DNA of 64,000 bases, from NCBI RefSeq assembly GCF_001648895.1, contig NZ_LXUF01000016.1:124001-188000 (forward strand), read 5' to 3'. The position numbers were made by a program, and so were the translations under genes. Every line of letters starts with the position of its first letter. Position 1 is the first letter of the stretch. The notes beneath the pieces are model-generated. The model had not been told where the DNA came from and ran no database searches. It saw only the letters and a program-made list of their open reading frames with translations. The DNA is from Methylovorus sp. MM2. Its GTDB lineage: Bacteria; Pseudomonadota; Gammaproteobacteria; Burkholderiales; Methylophilaceae. Below, piece by piece: positions 18,402 through 26,350 of the stretch.

Positions 18402-18428
18402 AATAAACCAGCCTCTGGTTTATTTTCG
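18402..18428 (+). terminator. Terminator-like hairpin upstream of flhD
   Basis: AATAAACCAG, loop CCT, CTGGTTTATT, then TTCG. The ten-base-pair stem is perfect, but the T-run is short and partly inside the stem. It would end transcripts from the three FliA promoters before flhD, or act as an attenuator. Confidence 0.5.
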
Positions 18429-18456
18429 CTCGTGTAAACCATATTCTAAGCCACTC

Positions 18457-18483
18457 TACAGTGTTTGTAAGACAAACACTGTA
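18457..18483 (+). promoter_or_regulatory. Perfect 12-bp hairpin in the flhD leader
   Basis: TACAGTGTTTGT, loop AAG, ACAAACACTGTA. There is no T-run after it, so it is more likely an RNA structure or a DNA operator than a terminator. It lies 125 bases ahead of the flhD start. Confidence 0.5.
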
Positions 18484-18607
18484 TTGCTATTTGCCTGCCC
18501 GTCTTACAAAAAATACAGACATCTCCCAGTATTTACTTTGTTTACAGAAGTTCAAAGTACGCCTCACGCGCTGCACATTTATAACGTTTCAAAGTGAGGT
18601 ACTCGAA

Positions 18608-18922
18608 ATGACTGAAAATGAAATCATGTCCGATATCAAGGATGCCAACCTGAGCTACTTGATGCTTGCTCAACAAATGATCCGTGCTGATAAAGCTTCA
18701 GCAATCTTCCGTTTAGGTCTCAGCAAAGATATTGCTGATCTACTAGAACACCTAAGCAATGCTCAACTTCTTAAATTAAGCAGCTCCAACATGATGCTTG
18801 CAAGATTCCGCTTTGAAGATAGCGCTATCTTGGGAATGTTGACTAGCTATACAAAAGAACGTTCTCTTGCAAATGCTCACGCCGCTATTTTGATGGCAGG
18901 GCAATCTGCAGCTGTTGCTTAA
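18608..18922 (+). CDS. flhD: Flagellar master regulator subunit FlhD
   Basis: FlhD and FlhC form the FlhD4C2 activator of class II flagellar promoters. The start at 18608 (MTENEIMSDIKDANLSYLML) gives 104 residues, close to the family norm, with GAGGT seven bases upstream. The same frame is open back to 18461 but without an initiation signal. The helical body contains AQQMIRADKASAIFRLGLS, a strongly conserved FlhD region. flhC follows after 39 bases. Confidence 0.94.
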   Translation: MTENEIMSDIKDANLSYLMLAQQMIRADKASAIFRLGLSKDIADLLEHLSNAQLLKLSSSNMMLARFRFEDSAILGMLTSYTKERSLANAHAAILMAGQSAAVA

Positions 18923-18961
18923 TTAAGCAACGCTACTAAACGTAAGGATTGGGGAAACATC

Positions 18962-19519
18962 ATGGATAAAAAGAGTGTAGTAAACGAAGCCGAACAGATT
19001 CAATTGGCTATACAGTTGATCAACCTGGGTTCGCGACTGCAATTGCTGGAATCGCAAACTAATTTATCTCGTGAGCGTTTGATCAAACTTTACAAAGAGC
19101 TGAAAGGTGTTTCGCCACCAAAAGGTATGTTGCCATTCTCTACAGACTGGTTCTTGACTTGGCAACCTAATATCCATTCCTCGATCTTTCTTAATATCTA
19201 CAAGTTCCTGCTTGAAAATGCGGAAGTAAAAGGTATTGTGGCGATCATGAAAGCTTACAAGCTTTACCTGCAACAAGTTGAGGCAGAGCCTGAAGATGAA
19301 CATGTGTTGTCGCTGACACGCGCATGGACACTAGTCCGTTTTGTTGAAAGCAAAATGTTGAAAATGCATGCGTGTAAATGTTGCGGCGGTCAGTTCGTTG
19401 TGAATGCCTATGATCTGAACAGTGATTATTACTGCAACCTTTGCCATGTGCCTTCGCGTGCAGGTAAAACTAAAAAGGCAAAAGAGCTCTCTTATGTTGC
19501 GTTGGAAATGACGGCATAA
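18962..19519 (+). CDS. flhC: Flagellar master regulator subunit FlhC
   Basis: The DNA-binding partner of FlhD. It has 185 residues. The zinc site near the C-terminus is complete: CKCCGGQF plus YYCNLCHVPSR supply the cysteines. The N-terminal helices include NLGSRLQLLESQTNLSRERL, typical of FlhC. It is cotranscribed with flhD and closed by an intrinsic terminator. Confidence 0.95.
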   Translation: MDKKSVVNEAEQIQLAIQLINLGSRLQLLESQTNLSRERLIKLYKELKGVSPPKGMLPFSTDWFLTWQPNIHSSIFLNIYKFLLENAEVKGIVAIMKAYKLYLQQVEAEPEDEHVLSLTRAWTLVRFVESKMLKMHACKCCGGQFVVNAYDLNSDYYCNLCHVPSRAGKTKKAKELSYVALEMTA

Positions 19520-19545
19520 TGCACTAATGATTCACACTAAAAGCG

Positions 19546-19597
19546 ATCCCTTGTATCAGGCTCTGTAAAAATAGAGTCGAGCAAGGGATTTTTGTTT
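19546..19597 (+). terminator. Intrinsic terminator after flhDC
   Basis: ATCCCTTG and CAAGGGAT enclose a smaller hairpin (CTCT...AGAG), followed by TTTTGTTTT. The T-run makes termination likely. Confidence 0.85.
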
Positions 19598-19611
19598 TCT
19601 GGAAGATTGAT

Positions 19612-20406
19612 TTGAAATATCCGATCATTGTATTACTGCAGTTCATTCAGAAAAAACGTATCGCACCATCATTGGTTGCATTATTTATTCAATGCCTATC
19701 TCTGGCGCTTGTATTTATTCTTGCTAAAGCGCTTGATCTAGCCTTTGGTTTTAGATTCTCCATTACCGAGATTGTGCTATTGCAGGCCATATTATCTGCA
19801 GGCATGTCTTATTTATTGCAAATGGCGGTGTGGTGGAGATATATACATTTTATTTTTCCATTCTCTGTTTTTCTTCTCTCTTTTTGGGCCATTCCAAATA
19901 GTGTTTATCTATGGGGATTTTTGATCAGCGCTGGTCTTTTTTGGAGCACATTTCGTACGCAAGTACCGTTTTATCCATCACGCCCCATCGTCTGGCGCGA
20001 AGTGGATAAGCTGCTGCCAAAAAGCCAAGTGATTGATATGGTGGATATCGGAAGCGGTATTGGCGATTTATTGATGCATCTTGCTGCCTCAAGACCTGAA
20101 AGCCGATTCCTCGGCATAGAAATTGCACCATTGCCTTGGCTTGTAAGCAAGGTGCGTGGCTGGTTAAGACATTCTCCTGCAATTTTTAAATTGGGAGATT
20201 ACGAGTCATTGGATTTCAGCAAATTTGATGTTGTATTTGCTTATTTATCTCCCGCAGCCATGCCTAAATTATGGGAAAAAGCGAGTAAAGAAATGCGTAA
20301 AGAAACGCTCTTAATCAGTTATGAGTTTGATATTGCTGGAATAACACCTAGTTTCGAGATAAAAACGAATGAAAGGGCACCCATGATTTATGTCTGGAAG
20401 CTATAG
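19612..20406 (+). CDS. Membrane-anchored class I SAM-dependent methyltransferase-like protein
   Basis: The 264-residue protein has three to four hydrophobic segments in the first 115 residues. These precede a Rossmann methyltransferase-like domain with motif I VDIGSGIGDLLMHLA (about 142-156) and an acidic end of strand 2 (FLGIEIAP). The substrate is unknown. The start is TTG at 19612, with GGAAG about seven bases upstream; no ATG fits better. It lies between flhDC and motAB, but nothing in the sequence ties it to motility. Confidence 0.7.
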   Translation: MKYPIIVLLQFIQKKRIAPSLVALFIQCLSLALVFILAKALDLAFGFRFSITEIVLLQAILSAGMSYLLQMAVWWRYIHFIFPFSVFLLSFWAIPNSVYLWGFLISAGLFWSTFRTQVPFYPSRPIVWREVDKLLPKSQVIDMVDIGSGIGDLLMHLAASRPESRFLGIEIAPLPWLVSKVRGWLRHSPAIFKLGDYESLDFSKFDVVFAYLSPAAMPKLWEKASKEMRKETLLISYEFDIAGITPSFEIKTNERAPMIYVWKL

Positions 20407-20448
20407 CATTACAGCGATTAAGGGTTTATATTTATTCTCAGCAAGACC

Positions 20449-20475
20449 TTTAGTTTTACCTAATATTGCCGATGA
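20449..20475 (+). promoter_or_regulatory. FliA promoter of motAB
   Basis: TTTAGTTT (20449-20456), eleven bases, GCCGATGA (20468-20475). Thirteen of sixteen positions match the sigma28 consensus, and the site faces motA about 130 bases downstream. Confidence 0.75.
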
Positions 20476-20607
20476 ATATGCTAAATAAAATATAAACAGA
20501 AAATATGCGTTTATTTCAACGATTGAATTTTTATTTAGTTGATATTATCGGCTCCATATCCAATAAATCCGGAAATTAAAAATTTCTAATAACTCGGAGC
20601 TTATCAA

Positions 20608-21468
20608 GTGCTAGTCATTGTCGGGTATGTCATTGTTGTAGGCAGTGTGTTTGGTGGATTTGCATTGGCTGGGGGCCATCTTGCAGCATTATTTCAACCA
20701 CTAGAGTTATTAATGATTGGTGGTGGGGCTTTAGGTGCATTTTTCGTCGGGAATGACGGAAAATCAATCAAGGCTACACTTAAATCTCTCCCTTCATTGC
20801 TTAAGGGGTCCAAATACAACAAACAGCGCTACATGGATTTACTCGCGCTACTCTTTGAGATTCTAAGTAAAGTACGTAAAGACGGCCTGATGTCGATCGA
20901 GGATGAGGTAGAGAATCCCGAGAACAGTGCCATTTTTAGCAAATATCCCGAAATACTCGCCGATCACCACTTGATCGAATTCATTACCGATTATCTGCGT
21001 TTGATGATCTCAGGCAGCATGGATGCCTTCCAGATTGAAAATCTGATGGATAATGAAATCGATACGCATCACCACGAAGGCCTTATCCCCGCACACTGTA
21101 TTGCGAAAATAGGCGATGGTTTGCCTGCCTTTGGTATCGTCGCAGCTGTGATGGGTGTTGTCCACACGATGGAATCTGTTGGTATTCCTCCTTCTGAATT
21201 AGGTATGTTGATTGCTCACGCCTTGGTTGGTACTTTTCTTGGGATTCTTCTTGCATATGGCTTTGTAGGTCCGCTTTCAGGTCTGCTTGAGCAAAAGCTG
21301 GATGAGTCTACCAAAATGTTCCAAACAGTAAAGACGACCATTTTGGCCAGTTTGAATGGCTATGCCCCAGCTATTGCTGTGGAGTTTGGGCGTAAGGTGC
21401 TTTACTCAACTGAGCGTCCTGGATTTAGTGAATTGGAAGACCATGTCAAACAAGCTAAATCAAGATAA
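20608..21468 (+). CDS. motA: Flagellar stator protein MotA
   Basis: The proton-channel stator subunit, 286 residues. The start is GTG at 20608 with CGGAG upstream. Four membrane helices are visible. The FliG-contacting loop has VRKDGLMSIEDEVENP. The helices GLPAFGIVAAVMGVVHTME and LVGTFLGILLAYGFVGPLS carry the two conserved prolines. It is paired with motB 29 bases downstream and is the E. coli-like stator set. Confidence 0.95.
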   Translation: MLVIVGYVIVVGSVFGGFALAGGHLAALFQPLELLMIGGGALGAFFVGNDGKSIKATLKSLPSLLKGSKYNKQRYMDLLALLFEILSKVRKDGLMSIEDEVENPENSAIFSKYPEILADHHLIEFITDYLRLMISGSMDAFQIENLMDNEIDTHHHEGLIPAHCIAKIGDGLPAFGIVAAVMGVVHTMESVGIPPSELGMLIAHALVGTFLGILLAYGFVGPLSGLLEQKLDESTKMFQTVKTTILASLNGYAPAIAVEFGRKVLYSTERPGFSELEDHVKQAKSR

Positions 21469-21497
21469 ATCCGGTAATTCATTAGGCGAGGGCAACA

Positions 21498-22427
21498 ATG
21501 GCTGATGATTCCGGCAGGCCGATAATTGTAAAACGCATCAAAAAGGTTGCGGGCGGCCACCATGGCGGTGCTTGGAAGATCGCATATGCTGACTTCGTCA
21601 CGGCGATGATGGCATTCTTCTTATTGATGTGGTTGCTTGGGTCTACCGCAAAAGGGGATCTTGAAGGTATCTCAGAGTATTTTAAAACCCCATTGAAAGT
21701 GGCGATGCAAGGTGGCTCTGGTGCTGGCGCGAGTGACTCTGTACTTAAAGGCGGTGGTCTTGATATCACCAAGACGCAAGGCCAGACACGTCAGGTCACT
21801 TTGCCTGAAGGCAAGAAGAAACCCGACATCAAAACTGCGCAAGAAGCCGTTGAAAAGGCTGAGGCAGAGCGCTTAAGAGCGCTGAAAAAGCGCATTCAAG
21901 AGGCCATCGAGGCTAGCCCCACATTAACTAAATTCAAGAATCAATTGTTACTCGATATTACGACTGAAGGCTTACGTATTCAAATCGTAGATGAGCAAAA
22001 TCGCCCGATGTTCGCATCATCAAAGGCCGAATTGCAGCCGTATGCCAAACAGATATTGCATGAGATTGGCCAAATGTTGAATGGGGTGCCGAATAAGATC
22101 AGCTTATCCGGTCATACGGATGCTGTGCCCTACCCGACAGGTGATAAGGGTTACAGTAACTGGGAGCTTTCCTCTGACCGTGCAAATGCCTCAAGACGCG
22201 AACTGATCTCCGGTGGTATGGAGGAAGAGAAACTGTTGCGCGTGGTCGGCCTTGCTTCCGCCGTTTTATTTGATAAAGAGAGCCCGACAAACCCTGTCAA
22301 TCGGCGGATCAGTATCATTATTATGAATAAGAAAACTGAAGAAGATGTGATCAAGGACGATGCATCTCTTGATGTTTCAGCTAATGAGGCTCTGCCAGAT
22401 ATTGAATCAACGGTGAATGCGCGATGA
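21498..22427 (+). CDS. motB: Flagellar stator protein MotB
   Basis: A peptidoglycan-anchored stator subunit of 309 residues. The N-terminus begins with the conserved RPIIVKRIKK segment. The single membrane helix carries the proton-binding aspartate (AYADFVTAMMAFFLLMWLL). The C-terminal OmpA-like domain has LSGHTDAVPY and NPVNRRISIII. GAGG precedes the ATG. The gene ends close to the CheZ-like gene. Confidence 0.95.
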   Translation: MADDSGRPIIVKRIKKVAGGHHGGAWKIAYADFVTAMMAFFLLMWLLGSTAKGDLEGISEYFKTPLKVAMQGGSGAGASDSVLKGGGLDITKTQGQTRQVTLPEGKKKPDIKTAQEAVEKAEAERLRALKKRIQEAIEASPTLTKFKNQLLLDITTEGLRIQIVDEQNRPMFASSKAELQPYAKQILHEIGQMLNGVPNKISLSGHTDAVPYPTGDKGYSNWELSSDRANASRRELISGGMEEEKLLRVVGLASAVLFDKESPTNPVNRRISIIIMNKKTEEDVIKDDASLDVSANEALPDIESTVNAR

Positions 22428-22494
22428 AAGTAGTTGTTGGCCTCAATCTTGCCTTACATTCAGCAGATTCGATTTTTGCGTGGATGGAGATGTC

Positions 22495-23043
22495 ATGGCG
22501 CTAAGCACACTACCAATGGATGAATTGCGCAGACTTTTGCAAGGACTCGCCAAAAATGGCAAACAGCATCTTGTTGAGGTTGAAGCTGATCTTGTCCAAA
22601 CTACATTGTTGCTGACGGAGGCTATAGAAAAGCTTGGTTCAAGCTTTATGGCGATTCATGGTGCAGTCGTAGCGCAGCAAAATGAGCTCGACCTGATGCT
22701 GGCTTCAAAAAGACTATCCGAGATTGAGTCAGAGAAAGTCCTAAAGTATCGTCAAAAAATAGCCGAAGAAGTAGATGCGGCGGTGACTGGCCTGCAATTT
22801 CAGGATATGACAAGTCAACTGATTGCGCGTACTGTTAAGCGCGTAGTAGGGCTTAGAGATTTACTGGCCGCCTTGGAAGCTTATGGCGATGTGATGAATA
22901 CGGATGGTAATCATGAGGATGTTGCCAAGCTGCTTGAGGCAATGAATAAGAGTTTAAGTACTAAAAGTGGAGAATTGGCCGGTGGCCTAAGGCAAGCAGT
23001 GCAACAGCAGGATATGCATAGTGGTGATATTGAGCTATTTTAA
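22495..23043 (+). CDS. CheZ-like chemotaxis phosphatase homologue
   Basis: A helical protein of 182 residues with the CheZ-type catalytic segment GLQFQDMTSQLIARTVKRV, where the Asp and Gln of CheZ are kept (D in FQD, Q in TSQ). It lacks the C-terminal CheY-tethering helix of true CheZ and ends instead in DIELF. The start at 22495 has GGAG five bases upstream; the frame extends back to 22417 inside motB but without initiation signals. The bona fide cheZ is at 33158. A role in dephosphorylating a CheY is inferred. Confidence 0.7.
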   Translation: MALSTLPMDELRRLLQGLAKNGKQHLVEVEADLVQTTLLLTEAIEKLGSSFMAIHGAVVAQQNELDLMLASKRLSEIESEKVLKYRQKIAEEVDAAVTGLQFQDMTSQLIARTVKRVVGLRDLLAALEAYGDVMNTDGNHEDVAKLLEAMNKSLSTKSGELAGGLRQAVQQQDMHSGDIELF

Positions 23044-23109
23044 AAAATATAAGCAATAAAATCTTAAGGGGCCAAAAGCCCTAATTATTAAAAAGAGCAG
23101 GATGGAAAA

Positions 23110-23475
23110 ATGGCAAAAACAATTCTAGCTGTAGATGACTCTGGATCACTGAGACAGATGGTGGCTTTTAGTCTCAATGCCGCGGGTTATCAGGTAATTG
23201 AGGCTGTGGATGGACAGGATGGATTGAATAAGGCTAAAGACCAGATTGTTGACCTTGTGCTTACCGACCAGAACATGCCGAATATGGATGGCCTGACACT
23301 GATTAAGAGTCTTCGTGCGCTGGATACTTATAAAACTGTTCCTATTTTGATGTTAACAACTGAGTCCAGTGATGAAATGAAAGCGCAGGGTCGAGCTGCC
23401 GGGGCTACTGGCTGGCTGGTTAAGCCTTTTGATCCTAAGAGATTGATCGATGTAGTAAAAAAAGTAATTGGTTGA
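23110..23475 (+). CDS. cheY: CheY-type response regulator (first of two)
   Basis: A single receiver domain of 121 residues. The acidic pocket is VDDS at the N-terminus; the phosphorylation site is Asp53 (LTDQNMPNMDG), with the switch Thr (LTTES) and Lys (VKPF) in place. It lies immediately before cheA, so phosphorylation by that kinase is likely. The cheY at 32758, next to cheZ, looks more like the motor-binding regulator; this one may be a phosphate sink or serve another output. Confidence 0.88.
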   Translation: MAKTILAVDDSGSLRQMVAFSLNAAGYQVIEAVDGQDGLNKAKDQIVDLVLTDQNMPNMDGLTLIKSLRALDTYKTVPILMLTTESSDEMKAQGRAAGATGWLVKPFDPKRLIDVVKKVIG

Positions 23476-23560
23476 GTGCAGGGAATTATAAGAATAGCTG
23501 TGAATAACATGATGGATATAACGTTATCTACTCAGCTGATAAAAGTAATGGAGGAGTGCC

Positions 23561-25729
23561 ATGACAATTGATATGAGTCAATTCTACGAAGTTTTCTTCG
23601 ATGAATCTGACGAACTGCTGGCCGAGGCTGAGCGCCTGTTGATGGCGTTGGACATAGAAAATCCTGATCCTGAAGACCTGAATGCGATTTTTCGTGCTGC
23701 CCATTCTATAAAGGGCGGTGCGGCTACCTTTGGCATGACTGACATGACTGAAATCACGCATGTCCTTGAGAACTTGCTAGATAAGATCCGTAAGAATGAG
23801 ATGGCATTGACCATGGAACATGTCGATGCTTTTCTTGAAGCAAAAGACATTATCAAGATGCAGGTCGATGGTCACCGTTCTGGTGGAAAAGTAGACGAGG
23901 ACGTTGTTTCTGAGATGAAGGCAAAGCTTCAACTTCTCTCGGAAAAGGGGACTAGTCCCGCTGTTGCTGCACCTGTTGTAGCGAAAGCAGCCCCAATTGT
24001 TGCGGCACCTGCCCCTGTAGCAGAAGTTATGCAACCTGCTGTAGCAATCCCTGAAGGCAGCAAGAAGTTTGTTATCGTACTGCCGGAATTATCTGAAAAA
24101 GATGTGAGCAATCTGGCCGACGAGCTTAGTTTGTTGGGCGATGTGACGCGTGTGAATGACGCAGAGAATAAAGTCTCACTGACTCTGATTACCGAAGAGG
24201 GTGCCGATGATATCGTGGCCATCTGTTCTTTTGTGCTTGATCCTGATGACCTGATCATCACCGAACAAACGGTAGATCAAGCTGTAGCGAAAGCATCTAC
24301 AAATGTAGATGACGATGATGGTTTTGGGTTTTTCGAGCCTGTTGCTATAGCTCCCGTCGCTGCCGAGACTCAAGATGAGGGCTTCGGATTCTTCGAGCCT
24401 CTCGAAAATAAAGCGGCGATTGCGGATGTTGTCCCGAGTGATAGCACAACAGAAGCAAAACCTGCTGCCACACAGGTAGAGGCGAGCGTTGAAAAGTCAG
24501 CAGCACCTAAACGTGAAGCACCTAAACCAGTGGCGAGTGCTGAAACGACTTCGATTCGTGTCGGTATTGAAAAAGTGGATCAATTAATCAACCTAGTGGG
24601 TGAGTTGGTCATTACGCAGGCGATGATCGAACAAAGAATCGGTGCTGTTGACCATGTGCTGGATGAGCGTTTGTTGAATAGTGTCAATCAACTCACCCGG
24701 AATACGCGCGACCTGCAAGAGGCCGTAATGTCTATCCGTATGATGCCGATGGATTATGTCTTCTCACGTTTCCCACGCATGGTGCGTGATCTGGCGACCA
24801 AGCTTGGCAAGAAAATCGAATTTGTCACGGATGGCGCATCAACGGAGCTAGATAAAGGGTTGATCGAGCGTATCGTTGACCCATTGACGCACCTAGTACG
24901 TAACAGTATTGACCATGGTATTGAAAAGCCTGATGTTCGTCTTGCTGCTGGTAAAAGTGAAGCCGGGCGTTTGGCATTATCTGCAAACCATCAAGGCGGT
25001 AATATCATCATTGAGGTCAGTGATGATGGTGGTGGGCTGAATCGTGAACGCATCCTGAACAAAGCTAAAAGTTCCGGCTTGCCTGTGACAGATACCATGC
25101 CCGATGCTGAGGTATGGCAACTGATCTTTGCTCCTGGCTTCTCTACCGCTGAAGCAGTGACAGATGTTTCGGGTCGCGGTGTTGGTATGGATGTTGTGAA
25201 GCGGAATATCACCGCCATGGGTGGCTCTGTTGATATCAGGTCTGCTGAGGGGTTTGGTACTACCATCAGAATCGCGCTACCGTTAACGCTGGCTATTCTC
25301 GATGGCATGTCGATTAGTGTCGGCTCAGAGGTCTACATCCTGCCATTAAGTTACGTGATCGAATCTTTGCAGCCTGAAAGTGCCGATATTAAGGAAATCT
25401 CAGGTCAAGGCAGCGTCGTCAAGGTGCGGGATGATTATGTGCCTATTATCCCATTGCACCAGATGTTCAATATCGAACCTAAATACACAGATCCTTCAAA
25501 AGGTATTCTCGTCGTATTGCAGGTTGAAGACCGAAAAGCTGCATTGTTTGTAGATGGTCTAGTTGGGCAGCAACAGGTAGTAGTGAAGAATCTCGAATCC
25601 AATTATCGCAAAGTCGCAGGAGTCTCCGGCGCCACCATCCTTGGAGATGGCAGTGTGTCGTTAATTCTTGACGTTTCCAACCTCTTACGTTCCAGTCGTC
25701 AGTTACATGCTGATACTGCAACACATTGA
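23561..25729 (+). CDS. cheA: Chemotaxis histidine kinase CheA
   Basis: The receptor-coupled kinase that phosphorylates CheY and CheB. It has 722 residues. P1 has the phospho-accepting His48 (FRAAHSIKGGAATFG). A P2/linker follows (about 125-325), then P3 dimerisation, the P4 ATPase (HLVRNSIDHGIE, then DDGGGLNRE, and GRGVGMDVV) and a P5 CheW-like domain. The linker carries two copies of a [DE]GFGFFEP motif near residues 252 and 271. It is followed by cheW. Confidence 0.96.
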   Translation: MTIDMSQFYEVFFDESDELLAEAERLLMALDIENPDPEDLNAIFRAAHSIKGGAATFGMTDMTEITHVLENLLDKIRKNEMALTMEHVDAFLEAKDIIKMQVDGHRSGGKVDEDVVSEMKAKLQLLSEKGTSPAVAAPVVAKAAPIVAAPAPVAEVMQPAVAIPEGSKKFVIVLPELSEKDVSNLADELSLLGDVTRVNDAENKVSLTLITEEGADDIVAICSFVLDPDDLIITEQTVDQAVAKASTNVDDDDGFGFFEPVAIAPVAAETQDEGFGFFEPLENKAAIADVVPSDSTTEAKPAATQVEASVEKSAAPKREAPKPVASAETTSIRVGIEKVDQLINLVGELVITQAMIEQRIGAVDHVLDERLLNSVNQLTRNTRDLQEAVMSIRMMPMDYVFSRFPRMVRDLATKLGKKIEFVTDGASTELDKGLIERIVDPLTHLVRNSIDHGIEKPDVRLAAGKSEAGRLALSANHQGGNIIIEVSDDGGGLNRERILNKAKSSGLPVTDTMPDAEVWQLIFAPGFSTAEAVTDVSGRGVGMDVVKRNITAMGGSVDIRSAEGFGTTIRIALPLTLAILDGMSISVGSEVYILPLSYVIESLQPESADIKEISGQGSVVKVRDDYVPIIPLHQMFNIEPKYTDPSKGILVVLQVEDRKAALFVDGLVGQQQVVVKNLESNYRKVAGVSGATILGDGSVSLILDVSNLLRSSRQLHADTATH

Positions 25730-25747
25730 AATTGAAAGGGTATTTTT

Positions 25748-26260
25748 ATGCTAGAGGCAACTAAAGAGCAGTCGTCTGATAACCAGTTGCAATCCATGAG
25801 CGCGCGCGATAGCAATGAGTTTCTCGCATTTACTTTAGGGAATGAAGAGTACGGTATCGAGATTCTGAAAGTACAGGAAATCCGCGGTTACGAAAGTGTT
25901 ACGCGTATTGCCAACTCTCCAGATTATATTAAAGGTGTGATCAATCTGCGCGGCATCATCATTCCGATTGTCGATATGCGCATTCGTTTTAACCTTGGCA
26001 ACCCGACTTATGATGACTTTACGGTTGTCATCATTCTGAATATCAATGGCCGTGTGATGGGAATGGTGGTAGATAGCGTTTCAGATGTGACAACACTTGC
26101 ACCGAGCCAGATCAAGCCAGCACCTGAAATGGGGTCGGTATTGAATGCAGCCTATCTTATTGGATTAGGAACCCTAGATGACAGAATGCTGATTCTGATC
26201 GATATTGATAAGTTGATGTCGAGCTCGGAGATCGGATTGATAGAGCAGTTAACGAGTTAA
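25748..26260 (+). CDS. cheW: Chemotaxis coupling protein CheW
   Basis: Couples receptors to CheA. The 170-residue SH3-like fold includes EYGIEILKVQEIRGY and the receptor/kinase contact region VINLRGIIIPIVDMR. The first 25 residues are an extra polar tail. It begins 19 bases after cheA. Confidence 0.95.
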   Translation: MLEATKEQSSDNQLQSMSARDSNEFLAFTLGNEEYGIEILKVQEIRGYESVTRIANSPDYIKGVINLRGIIIPIVDMRIRFNLGNPTYDDFTVVIILNINGRVMGMVVDSVSDVTTLAPSQIKPAPEMGSVLNAAYLIGLGTLDDRMLILIDIDKLMSSSEIGLIEQLTS

Positions 26261-26350
26261 AAATAAAAAGCACCAATACCAATAAATATGTGATGTCGCT
26301 GGGCTGATAACGCCAGACAAATCGCAAAATATACTTAAATTGAGGATGAT

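Larger units (their letters stand above)
17703..18607. other. AT-rich regulatory region between flhB and flhD
   Basis: About 900 bases without a credible gene. It holds three tandem sigma28 promoters, a duplicated segment of about 68 bases (18001-18068 and 18178-18245), a terminator-like hairpin at 18402 and a second hairpin at 18457, all ahead of flhD. The frame that opens at 18461 upstream of flhD has no initiation signal and is treated as leader. Confidence 0.75.

Noticed and set aside
18461-18607. N-terminal extension of FlhD
   Set aside because: The frame is open but has no start signal; the ATG at 18608 has GAGGT seven bases before it and gives the normal FlhD length.
20547-20554. FliA -10 sequence on the minus strand
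   Set aside because: GCCGATAA occurs on the minus strand, but there is no -35 box at N11 and no minus-strand gene follows.
23060-23100. Hairpin-like AGGGGC/GCCCT before cheY
   Set aside because: The stem is short and imperfect and no T-run follows, so it is not called as a terminator.
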